NCBI GenBank assembly: GCA_963677175.2
Contig: CAXXES010000006.1
Coordinates: 248,001 to 312,000 of the forward strand
Direction: 5' to 3'
Length of the DNA: 64,000 nucleotides
Source: Sunxiuqinia sp963677175
GTDB taxonomy: Bacteria; Bacteroidota; Bacteroidia; Bacteroidales; Prolixibacteraceae
Shown here: piece after piece, positions 27,301-36,028 of the stretch
Numbering within the stretch: the first letter of the stretch is position 1
Layout: each line of letters begins with the position of its first letter
The notes under the pieces: model-generated
The model's database searches: none
The model's input: only the letters and a program-made list of their open reading frames with translations
Told to the model about the DNA's origin: nothing
Translations under genes and position numbers: made by a program

Positions 27301-27701
27301 GTAACAGTTCTTTGTTGCTGCCCAAGAGAATTTTGCTGGTCCTCATTTAGCGTAATGACCACCGTGTTGCCAAGGTACCGGTAAGAATAGTTCTTTCCCA
27401 GCAAGGTGCTGAGGACATCTTCAATGGATTCGTCCTTGAAATTTACGGTGTACTTTTTTGCCAAGTCGAGCTGGTCGTTTTTAAAAAAGAAGCCTACATC
27501 GCTCATTTCTTCAATCCTTTGGAAAATTTCAACGATGGTCGATTCTTTGGCTTGCAGGTTAATTCTTGCCGTTTGGCTAAAGGTTTCAACGGCAAAAGAC
27601 ACCATGGCAATCAACAGTAAACCAAACGTTAATTTCATAATTTTCGAAATTTTTCGGAAACTGTGCCTTTTTCGGCACATGCTCCATCGATTTTTTTTCA
27701 T
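24303..27701 (-). CDS. SusC/RagA TonB-dependent transporter with STN domain
   Basis: The 1132-residue outer-membrane transporter begins with a signal region (MKLTFGLLLIAMVSFAVETF), then a secretin/TonB N-terminal STN domain (residues about 50-105), a carboxypeptidase-like domain (VTGKVTDASGEPLPGVTVSI), a plug (DMENRTIVRAEQALQGKTAG, then VQVIQTSGAPG) and a 22-stranded barrel ending in an aromatic residue. The STN domain contacts FecR and is the hallmark of trans-envelope signalling, which fits the FecR and ECF sigma genes upstream. ATG 27701 is preferred; the frame extends 8 codons further upstream. Confidence 0.96.
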   Translation of the reverse strand: MKKNRWSMCRKRHSFRKISKIMKLTFGLLLIAMVSFAVETFSQTARINLQAKESTIVEIFQRIEEMSDVGFFFKNDQLDLAKKYTVNFKDESIEDVLSTLLGKNYSYRYLGNTVVITLNEDQQNSLGQQQRTVTGKVTDASGEPLPGVTVSIESTIQGTVTDADGSFSLHNVPADGVLVFSFVGMRTQEILVGNQSTINLVMEEDAIGIEEIVAIGYGIMKKSDMTGAISQVKSSDMENRTIVRAEQALQGKTAGVQVIQTSGAPGANPIIRIRGYSSNSASDPLYVVDGLRTSDIGSIDPNNIESIEVLKDAASAAIYGAQAGNGVVLITTKKGKKGEGKITYDFQYVTNKLTRIPKIMNANEYINYMTEAGFITASEISSVWDGKTDTDWADVAFENSIMQKHNLSFQGGNDRGSYNLSLSYLNQNGIIKGDDDVYTRITAMFNADYNIKSWLKIGTTNIMERWKTKSVSENSEYGSLLASVLTMDPLTPAYFDADNLPAYMEALVTSEKKLLKDEQGRYYGLSEIFKSEQIHPLLMRDRTNAKKEGVNAIGTIYADFKPLKNLTITSKLGYRGSFYSSYSFDDTYYANDVAKNDNIGIARTNSNSIYYQWENFANYIYTSGKHNLTTMLGISYSEPYSTTVTASGNAITKDAPLYRDLDYLTATATKAVSGGYSNTGRQFSYFGRFIYNYDNKYLIQTSLRRDASDLSMLPTENRWGTFPAVSAGYNISNEDFFPKNTPITSMKLRASWGQNGSTGPLGGFAYRASITSSDSYPYSSAIDYQIASYPSTLSNSELKWETSEQTDLGFDIRAFKDRFSFAFDYFNKKTKDLLVSITPPYETGVSSTVVNAGNVSNKGLEFEIGWSEKIRDFSYSIRGNLATLKNKVTYLDPSISRINGAKYHTQYGITAFEEGYPVWYMRGFQLKDIDDATGDPVFVDQLTVDTDGDGKPDMADGSITDDDKVMLGSGIPDFTYGITINAAYKGFDLTIFGTGSQGNDVYNNLTRIDRPRGNKLKTFYDDRWTPTNTNASKPRPNANGEDKYWISSDAVMDGSYFKVKQIQLGYTLPKTISKKLSMNSLRVYASLEDAIVITNYPGFDPEASAGSSELLGVDKGSYPNSMKALFGINVTF

Positions 27702-27727
27702 AAATTTGTGTGTTAAGTTCAACATTT

Positions 27728-27788
27728 AAACTGTTTATCCGACAGTTTTTATTTTAACATGAAAGTGTGCCCTGCCCGGCGCACTTTC
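27728..27788 (-). promoter_or_regulatory. two hairpins in the susC leader
   Basis: Between fecR and susC, GAAAGTGTGCC (27761-27771) pairs with GGCGCACTTTC (27778-27788) in an 11-bp stem with one wobble. AAACTGT (27728-27734) pairs with ACAGTTT (27742-27748). Neither is followed by a T-run on the minus strand, so they are more likely mRNA-stability or leader structures than a simple terminator. Confidence 0.5.
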
Positions 27789-28790
27789 TTATTTACTTAA
27801 ATAGATGATTGTTTCTTCATTCTTTTGGTTTTCAACTTTATAATTAATCCCTGTTGTTAGTTTAAACATCTCCATCATCTGCTCTACCGTGGAAGGTCGG
27901 CGGATGACACTGGTGTAGGTTCCTTGTTTCAGGACTTCACCTTCAATCATGATCGATACGCCGTACCATTTTTCAATTTCGTGGCATATTTCTGATAAAG
28001 GCTGATCGATAAAGACAAATTTGTTTTCCTTCCATCCGGTCACCACCGTTGTGTTCAATGCTTCCAATTTGTAGGTGCCATTTGTTTGGTCGTACCGGAA
28101 TGTTTGATTAATATCCAGTTCTTTGATCTTGGCACCTTCGGGATTTGTTATGGCTAAGCCCCCCTCAATCAAAGTAGTGCGGAAATATTGCTCGTCCGGG
28201 TAGGCTGAAATGTTAAAACTGGTGCCCAAATCACGCACTTTAATGTGTCCCAAGTCAACAATAAAAGTCCTTTTTTCATTGTGTTTGATTTCGAAATAGG
28301 CTTCGCCCGTAAGTTTTGTGGTTACCTGCCCCTTCCGCTCGTCCAAGGAAAGTGTACTGTTGGCATTCAGCCAGATTTTTGAGCCGTCTTCCAACAGGAT
28401 ACTGGAAATGTTCCCGTTTTCGGCGTGAAACTGTTTCCATGAGGCTGGTGAATGATCTGTCAACTTGTTCAGGTAAAAGCCGCTGATCAGCGCAACGGCT
28501 ATAATGGCGGCATATTTTGCCCACTGACTGTAGAGTTTCCGTGTTGCCTTTTGTTTTTGTAGTTGGGTTTTTGACCAAAACTCCCGGAACATTTGTTTTT
28601 TCCTTTCGGGTGACACCCGGGTCCGGTTCATTTTGTTTAAATCCCAGAGTTCTTTCAGGCGGATGAATTCATCTTTCGTATCGATATCTTGGTTGAGCGT
28701 TTCGTAAAAGGCTTCTTTCTCCTTTTCAGAAGCTTCGCCGCTGAGTATACTGTGGTAAACCTCGTGTCCCATTTTTGAATCTTTAACCAC
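27789..28790 (-). CDS. FecR-type anti-sigma factor
   Basis: The 333-residue protein has a cytoplasmic N-terminus that would hold the sigma factor, one membrane helix (about residues 92-110, YAAIIAVALISGFYLNKL), and a periplasmic FecR domain (DGSKIWLNANSTLSLDERKG, TGEAYFEIKHNEKRTFIVDL, DLGTSFNISAY) with a C-terminal STN-contacting domain (NKFVFIDQPLSEICHEIEKW, then YGVSIMI). It relays substrate binding by SusC to the ECF sigma factor encoded just upstream. The layout sigma-fecR-susC-susD is standard in Bacteroidota. Confidence 0.95.
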   Translation of the reverse strand: MVKDSKMGHEVYHSILSGEASEKEKEAFYETLNQDIDTKDEFIRLKELWDLNKMNRTRVSPERKKQMFREFWSKTQLQKQKATRKLYSQWAKYAAIIAVALISGFYLNKLTDHSPASWKQFHAENGNISSILLEDGSKIWLNANSTLSLDERKGQVTTKLTGEAYFEIKHNEKRTFIVDLGHIKVRDLGTSFNISAYPDEQYFRTTLIEGGLAITNPEGAKIKELDINQTFRYDQTNGTYKLEALNTTVVTGWKENKFVFIDQPLSEICHEIEKWYGVSIMIEGEVLKQGTYTSVIRRPSTVEQMMEMFKLTTGINYKVENQKNEETIIYLSK

Positions 28791-28854
28791 TAAACACCAA
28801 ACCCAGGCGACACCCTATCAAAAAAATGAACTTTTTAACCTAAATAATTCATCA

Positions 28855-29035
28855 CGCAAAGCCGCAGAGACGCAAAGGTCTAAAATAAAACAGTTTAATA
28901 TTAGAAATGCATTTTGTAAAAGGAATTGTATTTTTTACAAATTTTACTGAACCACATATTCTTATCATCCGCCAACCGGCGGATTAAAGGACTCAAAATA
29001 TTGATTTTCTTTGCGTTCTTGGTGTCTTTGTAGGA
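28855..29035. repeat. inverted GCAAAG-type intergenic repeat and hairpin between sigma and fecR genes
   Basis: CGCAAAGCCGCAGAGACGCA (from 28856) faces a complementary CTTTGCGTTCTTGGTGTCTTTG copy near 29009-29030. TCCGCC-AACC-GGCGGA (28968-28983) is a hairpin between them. Similar GCAAAGACGCAAAG segments are scattered in intergenic DNA of many Bacteroidota. This probably represents one such dispersed element. Confidence 0.5.
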
Positions 29036-29052
29036 TACAAAAATGTATAAAT

Positions 29053-29643
29053 TCATCTCGCACATAGTATAATCATATAAAAAACAGGCAGATAGTCCTT
29101 CAATTCTTTTCGTAAGAATTTCAATGCTTTTGTCATCCTCGCTTCAACGGTCTTTTCGCTGATTTGTAGTTTTTCAGCAATCTCCCGGTATTTCAATTCA
29201 TCAAAGCGGCTCATTTTAAAAACAATTTTCAACTCGTCGGGCAATTTTTCAATGGCCTGGTCCACTTTCTCCGAAAGTTCCTTGAACTCTAGATAATTTC
29301 CGCTAATTCTGTTTAAGGACTCGATGGCATACTCGTATTCGTAATACTTTATCTGGTTAAAATGTTTCCAAACCGCTTTTTGGTCACGCAGGTGGTTCAG
29401 GCATAAATTTTTGACTAGTGTATATAGAAAGTTCCTGACATTGGTTTGGGGAAGCAGGCTTTCGCGCACTTCCCAAAGTTTCAGAAAGGCATCTTGTACA
29501 ATACCTTCAGCGACAGACTTATCTGAAGTATATTGAAAACAAAGGGCAAACAGGACATCGAAAAATTCGAAGTAAATTCTTTCGAATTCAGTCTTGTCAC
29601 CTTCCCGTAGTAGTTCAATATTGAAATCAACCAGCTGCACCAT
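29053..29643 (-). CDS. ECF-type RNA polymerase sigma factor of the polysaccharide locus
   Basis: The product (196 residues from ATG 29643; an upstream start would add 16) has sigma region 2 (FERIYFEFFDVLFALCFQYT, then SVAEGIVQDAFLKLWE) and region 4 (LPDELKIVFKMSRFDELKYR, EIAEKLQISEKTVEARMTKA). This is the FecI-like group that Bacteroidota pair with FecR. It should transcribe the susC-D and enzyme genes when released by its anti-sigma. It is separated from fecR by about 260 bp with a repeat element. Confidence 0.93.
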   Translation of the reverse strand: MVQLVDFNIELLREGDKTEFERIYFEFFDVLFALCFQYTSDKSVAEGIVQDAFLKLWEVRESLLPQTNVRNFLYTLVKNLCLNHLRDQKAVWKHFNQIKYYEYEYAIESLNRISGNYLEFKELSEKVDQAIEKLPDELKIVFKMSRFDELKYREIAEKLQISEKTVEARMTKALKFLRKELKDYLPVFYMIILCAR

Positions 29644-29812
29644 TAAGGTTCGAAAGTAAAAATTATCTTTCGAATAACGGGCGAGCAACACTAAAAAATC
29701 GCGGAAGTATATTTCACTGCTATTGGTTAGGGAGAATGAATAGAGTCTTTTAAGTTCTCGTGCGATATTTATTCCTAATTTTGAGTTTTCTTAAAAACAA
29801 GCATTGCAAAAA

Positions 29813-30814
29813 ATGGAAGACACCACTTATAATTTCATTCCGTTAGCGGGCTACGAGCAGTTTGAAGCCACTACGCAAATCATAATTGCGGAAATCCTGC
29901 GCCGAAAACTCCCCTTCGAGATTATTGATAGTAACAAAAACCTGCTTGCCGTGACCTACGACAACAAAGAATATATCATCCATGAAGGTACCATTTCGGA
30001 TGCCAACAGCCTGATTGCCTACTGGATTTCGAATGATAAATGGATGACCCGGCAATTTCTGCAACGCAAAGGAATCCGGCAGGCAAAAGGGATCTTACTC
30101 GAACGCGGTTTCCCACACAGACAGCTTCAGAAAGTTGGATTTCCGGCTGTGGTAAAACCGGTTGATACCGATCATGGCATTGCCGTAAGCACGAACCTGC
30201 AAAATCATAAAGAACTTCTGACAGCCATCAACAATGCCTTCCTGCATGCGAACAGAGTGATTGTGGAAGATTATTTCGTGGGCCGCGAATACCGCTTTCT
30301 GGTCATTGACGATCAGGTGCGGGCCATTGCCTACCGTGAACCAGCCAATGTAACCGGCGATGGACAGTCAACCATCCGGCAATTGATTGAGCAAAAAAAT
30401 ATAGGGCGTGGAACGGACTATCGGCATCCCCTGTTGAAAATTATCATTGATGAAGAGGTTTTACGGCATTTGAAAGCTTTTCAGCGCACTCCGGAAAGCA
30501 TTCTGCTTACAGGCGAAAAAATGTATTTACGCAATAATTCCAATTTAAGCACCGGTGGCGACAGCATCGACGTCACCGACGAAATGCCGGACTATTATTG
30601 CGAAGTAGCCGTTCAATCGGCCCAGGCAGCAGGCTTGAAACTAGCCGGAATCGATATCATCATCAACGATTTGCAGGCCCCACCCTCGCCCGAAAATTAC
30701 ATCGTTGTTGAATTGAACGCGCCGCCTATGTTGTCGATGCACAACTTTCCGTATATCGGTAAAAACCGTCACGTGGAGAAATATGTTTTAGACTGCATCC
30801 TGGGTTCAAAATAA
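29813..30814 (+). CDS. ATP-grasp ligase, glutathione-synthetase type (GshF C-terminal-like)
   Basis: The 333-residue protein is an ATP-grasp enzyme (VVKPVDTDHGIAVSTNLQNH, RVIVEDYFVGREYRFLVIDD, then NYIVVELNAPPMLSMHNFPY). It resembles the C-terminal half of bifunctional GshF/GshAB and cyanophycin-synthetase-like ligases. Since a glutamate-cysteine ligase gene follows 185 bp later in the same direction, the likely reaction is addition of glycine to gamma-glutamylcysteine. ATG 29813 is used; a TTG lies 9 bp upstream. The split into two genes, with an N-terminal partner of a different type, differs from GshF itself. Confidence 0.8.
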   Translation: MEDTTYNFIPLAGYEQFEATTQIIIAEILRRKLPFEIIDSNKNLLAVTYDNKEYIIHEGTISDANSLIAYWISNDKWMTRQFLQRKGIRQAKGILLERGFPHRQLQKVGFPAVVKPVDTDHGIAVSTNLQNHKELLTAINNAFLHANRVIVEDYFVGREYRFLVIDDQVRAIAYREPANVTGDGQSTIRQLIEQKNIGRGTDYRHPLLKIIIDEEVLRHLKAFQRTPESILLTGEKMYLRNNSNLSTGGDSIDVTDEMPDYYCEVAVQSAQAAGLKLAGIDIIINDLQAPPSPENYIVVELNAPPMLSMHNFPYIGKNRHVEKYVLDCILGSK

Positions 30815-30999
30815 GTAGTGCGAATAATTTAGTGTCATGTTTCGAGTCTTTAACAATCTGTGATAAAAGCGAAACCGAAAATATCAAATAGGTCCGTGAC
30901 CTTAAGCGCAGGCCTTCTTCCATTTAATCAGCCAACGAACAAAAAAAAATAATTAACAAAACCGAAAACAAAATCCTTTCAAAGAACTTTAGTAAAAAG

Positions 31000-32370
31000 A
31001 TGACAGAAACAGAAAAACAACTATTAATACTGGATAAGGAACAGCTGATTCATTATTTTGAGCTGGGAAGTAAGTCTTCCACGGATTGGGGCATTGGAAC
31101 CGAACATGAAAAATTCCTATACAACAGAATGAATTTCGAACGGCTCGGGTACGACACCGAACCCGGAATAAAAACCATTTTGCAGCACATGCAAATCAAT
31201 GGTTGGGAACCAATTATGGAAAGCGAAAATATCATCGGCCTTAAAAAGAACGGCGCTTCCATCACGCTCGAACCCGGCGGGCAGTTTGAACTTTCGGGAA
31301 AGAATTTCAAAACCGTGCATGAAACCTATATCGAAACGAAAAAGCACTTTGAAGAACTGAAGTCCATCTGTCAGAAATTTGGCTTTTTCAGCCTTCCGAT
31401 GGGTGTTGGCCCCCTTTGGGAAGTGGCAGATTTGCCCTGGATGCCCAAGAAGCGCTACGCCTATATGAAGGAATACATGCCCACCCGGGGCAAGCTTGGA
31501 CTGGACATGATGACCAATACCTCGACTATTCAAGTCAATCTCGATTATTCCAGCGAACGGGACATGGTACGAAAAATGCGGGTTGCCCAAGCCTTACAAT
31601 ATATTGTAACCGCCATATTTGCCAACTCTCCATTTTCGGATGGAAAACCAAATGGCTATTTAAGCTATCGGGCCCAAATCTGGGAAGATACCGATCCGGA
31701 CCGCTGTGGTTTTTTACCCTTTATTTTTGATGAAGGATTTGGCTTTGAACGCTGGGTGGATTACTTGCTGGACGTTCCCATGTATTTCATTTCCCGGAAT
31801 AATCAATACCTGCCTGCCAACAGCATGACATTTCGTGATTTTATGAATGGTAAACACCAGCTAGTGCCGACCATGGAAGATTGGGAAACGCATGTATCTA
31901 CAGTCTTTCCGGATGTGCGGCTGAAGCAATTCATTGAGATGCGCGGAGCCGATGCCAGTTGCACCAGCCATATCGCTGCGCTGTCGGCCCTATGGGTTGG
32001 ACTGCTATACGATGGCAACAGTCTGGATGAAGCCGAAGCGCTGATTTCAAACTGGGACGTCAGAACCATGCAGGAAGTGCGCGCCCAGGTTCCACGCAAG
32101 GGATTGAATGCAGCAAGCGGAAACATTCATGCAGGAACGGTAGCCAAACAGCTTTACCAAATCGCTTTGGGCGGCCTCATCCGGCGTTCGATAACCTGTT
32201 GCAGCGAGGACGAAAGTCAGTACCTGGAGCCAGTCCGCGAAATTACGGACAGTGGGATCACCCAGGCCGAAAGAGTGCTCCACAGCTATTACCACCGTTA
32301 CAATAAAAATTTAATCAGTCTGTTGAATAACTGGCAGCTATTGCAATTGCAGAGCTGTCCCAACGAATAG
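31000..32370 (+). CDS. gshA: glutamate-cysteine ligase, plant/proteobacterial type
   Basis: The 456-residue protein belongs to the GCS2-related family typified by plant glutamate-cysteine ligases. Motifs: WGIGTEHEKFLY, ITLEPGGQFELSG, GVGPLWEVADLPWMPKKRYA, then YMKEYMPTRGKLGLDMM with TSTIQVNLDYSSE, and QFIEMRGADAS. It makes gamma-glutamylcysteine, the first step of glutathione synthesis. It follows the ATP-grasp gene and is 26 bp before two ABC exporter genes, so all four may be one operon. Thiol synthesis is not universal in Bacteroidota. Confidence 0.92.
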   Translation: MTETEKQLLILDKEQLIHYFELGSKSSTDWGIGTEHEKFLYNRMNFERLGYDTEPGIKTILQHMQINGWEPIMESENIIGLKKNGASITLEPGGQFELSGKNFKTVHETYIETKKHFEELKSICQKFGFFSLPMGVGPLWEVADLPWMPKKRYAYMKEYMPTRGKLGLDMMTNTSTIQVNLDYSSERDMVRKMRVAQALQYIVTAIFANSPFSDGKPNGYLSYRAQIWEDTDPDRCGFLPFIFDEGFGFERWVDYLLDVPMYFISRNNQYLPANSMTFRDFMNGKHQLVPTMEDWETHVSTVFPDVRLKQFIEMRGADASCTSHIAALSALWVGLLYDGNSLDEAEALISNWDVRTMQEVRAQVPRKGLNAASGNIHAGTVAKQLYQIALGGLIRRSITCCSEDESQYLEPVREITDSGITQAERVLHSYYHRYNKNLISLLNNWQLLQLQSCPNE

Positions 32371-32396
32371 AAGCCTTTAAAACGACCATTTAACTC

Positions 32397-34142
32397 ATGC
32401 TTTCAAAACTGAAATTCTTATTCAGCTACATGGACCAATACCGCTGGTGGTACACCGGGGGGATTCTCTTTTTGGCGCTTACTGTTTGGGTATCGGTTAC
32501 CATTCCCGAGTTCATTCAAAAAAGTATTGACCTGATTGCCGACGGACGGGCAGGCAACGAAGCGGAGTTCCATAAAAATGTCCTGATCATTGTTGGGCTG
32601 GCTTTAGCGCTAATTCTGGTGCGGACGTTTTCCCGAATCCTGATTTTCATTCCGGCCCGATTGATTGAACGGCAACTGAAAGGGGAAATGTTCCGAAAGC
32701 TCTCATCGTTTGGAAAAGATTATTACGATGAAAATTCGTCCGGCTCCATCATATCCCGAATCAACAACGACATCAACGGACTGCGCCTGATCTCCGGATT
32801 TGGCATGCTGCAAATTGGAAACATCATTTTCTCCTTGTCCCTGACTCCATATAAAATGTGGCAGCTTTCGCCCGAGTTGACCCTGTACTGTATTGTGCCG
32901 ATGGTAGTGGTTTTTATTATCGTACGTATCGGAATGGCGGTGATGGTGAAAAACACACGGCTGCAAATGAACACCCTGCAAAAACTTTCGGGAAAAACCA
33001 TTTCGTTTTTGTCGGGAAACAGTGTCATCAAAAGCTACAACATTTACGATTACGCCGAACGTGAAGTTCAGAAGGAAAACGTTTCCCTGTTCGGACAAAC
33101 TTTGAAAATTGCCTGGATTCGCTCATTTGTCATGCCCCTGCTTTTCAACCTGGGACAGATTCTGAAGATTGTGGTGCTTTTTATTGGCGGTATGTACGTC
33201 ATTAACGGGCAGTTTACTATTGGCGAACTGACCGGGTACATTGCCTATGCAGCACTGCTGAGTCAGCCAATTATGGGCCTGGGCTGGGTGCTCACCATTT
33301 TTCAACAGGGTTTTGTGGGAATCACCAGCATTCAAACCATCATGGAGCGAAAAGGGGCCGATGAAAAACGCCACCCAATTCCCGTCGAAGCCAAAGCCAA
33401 TCTATTTCGCGATGGCATTCGAATAAATAAGCTCAACTTCACCTATCATAACGGGGAAAAACCGGAGTTGCAAGACATTTCGTTCACCATTAAGCCCGGA
33501 CAAGTGGTTGGTATTACCGGAAAGGTTGGCTCAGGAAAGACAACACTCGCCAACTGCCTGAATGGCTATTTGCGCCCCGAGAAAGGTATGATTTATTTTG
33601 GCAACCTGGATGCTGCCGACCTGCGAAGCGAGGATATCCGCTCGTCTGTAAGAACGGTGAGTCAGGAGGTTTTCCTGTTTTCGGATTCGATTGAAAACAA
33701 CATTGCTTTTGGCTCGGAAAAAGCGCCGCAAAAGAACGATTTCAAGGAAGTGATTTACAAGAGTTCCTTTGCTGATGAGTTGGCCCGCTTTCCTAAGCAG
33801 GAAAAAACAGTGGTGGGTGAAAAAGGCATTATGCTCTCGGGCGGACAAAAGCAACGCATCAGCTTGGCCCGTGCGCTTTACACGCCTTGTGACCTGCTTA
33901 TTTTGGATGATGTATTTTCGGCGGTTGACACAGACACCGAGCGCTTTTTGATCAAACAGATATTTGACAACCACCCGGCCAAAAGCCTGGTTGTCATTTC
34001 AAACCGGATCAGCGTGCTGGAAAAAACAGACTTCACCATTGTGCTGGAAGAAGGACGGATGGCAGCCAAAGGAAATCACCGGGAGTTGCTGGAACAGTCT
34101 GAATTTTACCGTGATATCCTGGCCCTTCAGCAGGAAAGTTAA
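32397..34142 (+). CDS. ABC exporter half-transporter A (degenerate Walker B)
   Basis: The 581-residue half-transporter has six membrane helices (about residues 15-300) and a C-terminal nucleotide-binding domain with Walker A (GKVGSGKTT), signature LSGGQKQR and Walker B LLILDDVFSAVD. The position normally holding the catalytic Glu is Asp. The partner encoded next has Glu but a changed signature, so the two form a heterodimer with one competent and one degenerate ATP site, as in BmrCD and TM287/288. The substrate is unknown; the gshA neighbour makes a thiol or a conjugate possible. Confidence 0.9.
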   Translation: MLSKLKFLFSYMDQYRWWYTGGILFLALTVWVSVTIPEFIQKSIDLIADGRAGNEAEFHKNVLIIVGLALALILVRTFSRILIFIPARLIERQLKGEMFRKLSSFGKDYYDENSSGSIISRINNDINGLRLISGFGMLQIGNIIFSLSLTPYKMWQLSPELTLYCIVPMVVVFIIVRIGMAVMVKNTRLQMNTLQKLSGKTISFLSGNSVIKSYNIYDYAEREVQKENVSLFGQTLKIAWIRSFVMPLLFNLGQILKIVVLFIGGMYVINGQFTIGELTGYIAYAALLSQPIMGLGWVLTIFQQGFVGITSIQTIMERKGADEKRHPIPVEAKANLFRDGIRINKLNFTYHNGEKPELQDISFTIKPGQVVGITGKVGSGKTTLANCLNGYLRPEKGMIYFGNLDAADLRSEDIRSSVRTVSQEVFLFSDSIENNIAFGSEKAPQKNDFKEVIYKSSFADELARFPKQEKTVVGEKGIMLSGGQKQRISLARALYTPCDLLILDDVFSAVDTDTERFLIKQIFDNHPAKSLVVISNRISVLEKTDFTIVLEEGRMAAKGNHRELLEQSEFYRDILALQQES

Positions 34143-34181
34143 ACGTGAAAATTGCAAACGAATAAATTGAATTGGAAACTG

Positions 34182-35969
34182 ATGATCAACCCAACACAAA
34201 AAATAATTAAAACCAAAGACTGGCAACTGCTGCGAAGGTTTGCACGTTACTTCGTGCCTCATAAAAAGTGGTTTTTTATCAGCCTTGCCTCCATTCCGGT
34301 TACCACTGTTGCTGGTATTTTATTTCTTTGGTTGGTCGAAAATATCATCGACAACTACATCGTTCCAGGAAATCGGGAGGGCTTGGTTCTTCAGATTGTT
34401 TTACTGGCGATTGTGCTGCTCGTCAACCTGCTGTTTGATGGTATTTACAGCTATTCCTTTTCAAAATCGGGAGGGCTGGCTATTGTTGATTTGCGGAAAC
34501 AGCTGTTTGGCAAATCGCTTCGTTTTCCACTCAGCTACTTCGACAAAAAGCCGATCGGTGTCACCCTTTCACGCCTGACCAGCGATATGGAATCCATTTC
34601 CGAATCGTTTGCTGCGGGAATCTTGGGCCTTTTGGCCGACAGCATCAAAACACTGGCTCTGGTTGGATACCTGTTTTTCCTGAACTGGAGGCTGACTTTG
34701 GTTCTGTTAATTGTCGTTCCGATCATTATTTTGGTCATGAGCTATCTGCGAAAGAAAATTCGGATGGCTTACAACAATTCACGAACCAGTTTGGCTAAAT
34801 CAGCAGCCTACCTCCAGGAGTCGCTAAACGGTATGAAAACCGTTCAGCTTTATGCAGCCGAAAGTGAAGCATTCGAAAAATACGACAAGCTAAACAAAGA
34901 ATACTGCGACGCCCAGAACAATTCAAACATCTACGATTCGGCACTTTATTCCCTTGTTGAAGGAATTACCTCGGTGGCTACCGCCGTTGTCATTTGGTAT
35001 GGCGCCATTCAAATCTGGGATTTTGGTTTTACTTTGGGAATACTCATTGTATTCGTCACCACGCTGGAGCGGCTGTTTATCCCGGTCAAACAATTTGCCC
35101 AGCAAATCTCGACGATCCAGCGGGCTTTATCAGCGCTCGAACACATCAACGAGTTGTTCGACCAGCAAGTGGAAGACCCCAAAGCATCGCAAACCAGCCA
35201 AACTCCGCCGCCCTTGCAGGTAAACGAAATTGAATTTAGAAACGTCTATTTCCGTTATTCGGAAGATACGCCTGATGTATTAAAAAATGTATCGTTTAAA
35301 CTACAGAAAGGTGATCGGTTGGCTTTGGTGGGGACAACAGGCTCAGGCAAATCAACTATCATCAGACTGTTAGCAAAAACCTACACCGGCTATCGCGGCT
35401 CCATCAAAATCAATGGCATTGAGTTGACCGACCTGCCAATTGCGCAGGTTCGCGAAACCATTTCAGTTATGCAGCAAGACATCTTCATGTTTAACAATAC
35501 TGTTGAATTCAATATTTCGCTGGGGCGCGAATGGATTTCCAAAAACGATGTTGAGCAGGCGGCGTCTTTTGTCTTTGCCAATCACTTTGTCAACCAACTT
35601 CCCGGTGGTTACCAGTTTGTCATTCAAGACAATGGCGACAACCTGTCGAAAGGGCAAGCCCAACTGATCTCCTTTGCCCGGGCCATTGCCGGAAACAGCG
35701 AACTCATTATCCTCGACGAAGCAACCAGCGCCGTCGACTCAATGACCGAGCAATACATCCAGCAAGCCATCGCGAATATTTTCTCGATGAAAACCGTGAT
35801 CGCAGTGGCTCACCGACTGAGCACCATTAAAAACTCGGATATGATTTTGGTTTTGGAAAACGGCGAAATTATCGAGCGTGGTAATCATGCTGAATTGTTG
35901 CGCCAAGGTGGAAAATACGCCCACTTGCTCCATCAGTTGCAGGAAGCCAACAAGCCGGAAGCTGAATAA
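34182..35969 (+). CDS. ABC exporter half-transporter B
   Basis: The 595-residue half-transporter (ATG 34182; an upstream TTG at 34152 would add 10 residues) has six membrane helices and an ATPase domain: Walker A VGTTGSGKST, Walker B LIILDEATSAVD with the catalytic Glu, and signature LSKGQAQL, in which the usual second Gly is Lys. It complements half-transporter A: its Walker motifs plus A's LSGGQ make the active site. The genes are 39 bp apart in the same direction. Confidence 0.9.
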   Translation: MINPTQKIIKTKDWQLLRRFARYFVPHKKWFFISLASIPVTTVAGILFLWLVENIIDNYIVPGNREGLVLQIVLLAIVLLVNLLFDGIYSYSFSKSGGLAIVDLRKQLFGKSLRFPLSYFDKKPIGVTLSRLTSDMESISESFAAGILGLLADSIKTLALVGYLFFLNWRLTLVLLIVVPIIILVMSYLRKKIRMAYNNSRTSLAKSAAYLQESLNGMKTVQLYAAESEAFEKYDKLNKEYCDAQNNSNIYDSALYSLVEGITSVATAVVIWYGAIQIWDFGFTLGILIVFVTTLERLFIPVKQFAQQISTIQRALSALEHINELFDQQVEDPKASQTSQTPPPLQVNEIEFRNVYFRYSEDTPDVLKNVSFKLQKGDRLALVGTTGSGKSTIIRLLAKTYTGYRGSIKINGIELTDLPIAQVRETISVMQQDIFMFNNTVEFNISLGREWISKNDVEQAASFVFANHFVNQLPGGYQFVIQDNGDNLSKGQAQLISFARAIAGNSELIILDEATSAVDSMTEQYIQQAIANIFSMKTVIAVAHRLSTIKNSDMILVLENGEIIERGNHAELLRQGGKYAHLLHQLQEANKPEAE

Positions 35970-36028
35970 ATTTAACGGCCAAATTTCGTAACAACAAACC
36001 ATCGTGTATCGAAATCGCCATTCCTGAA

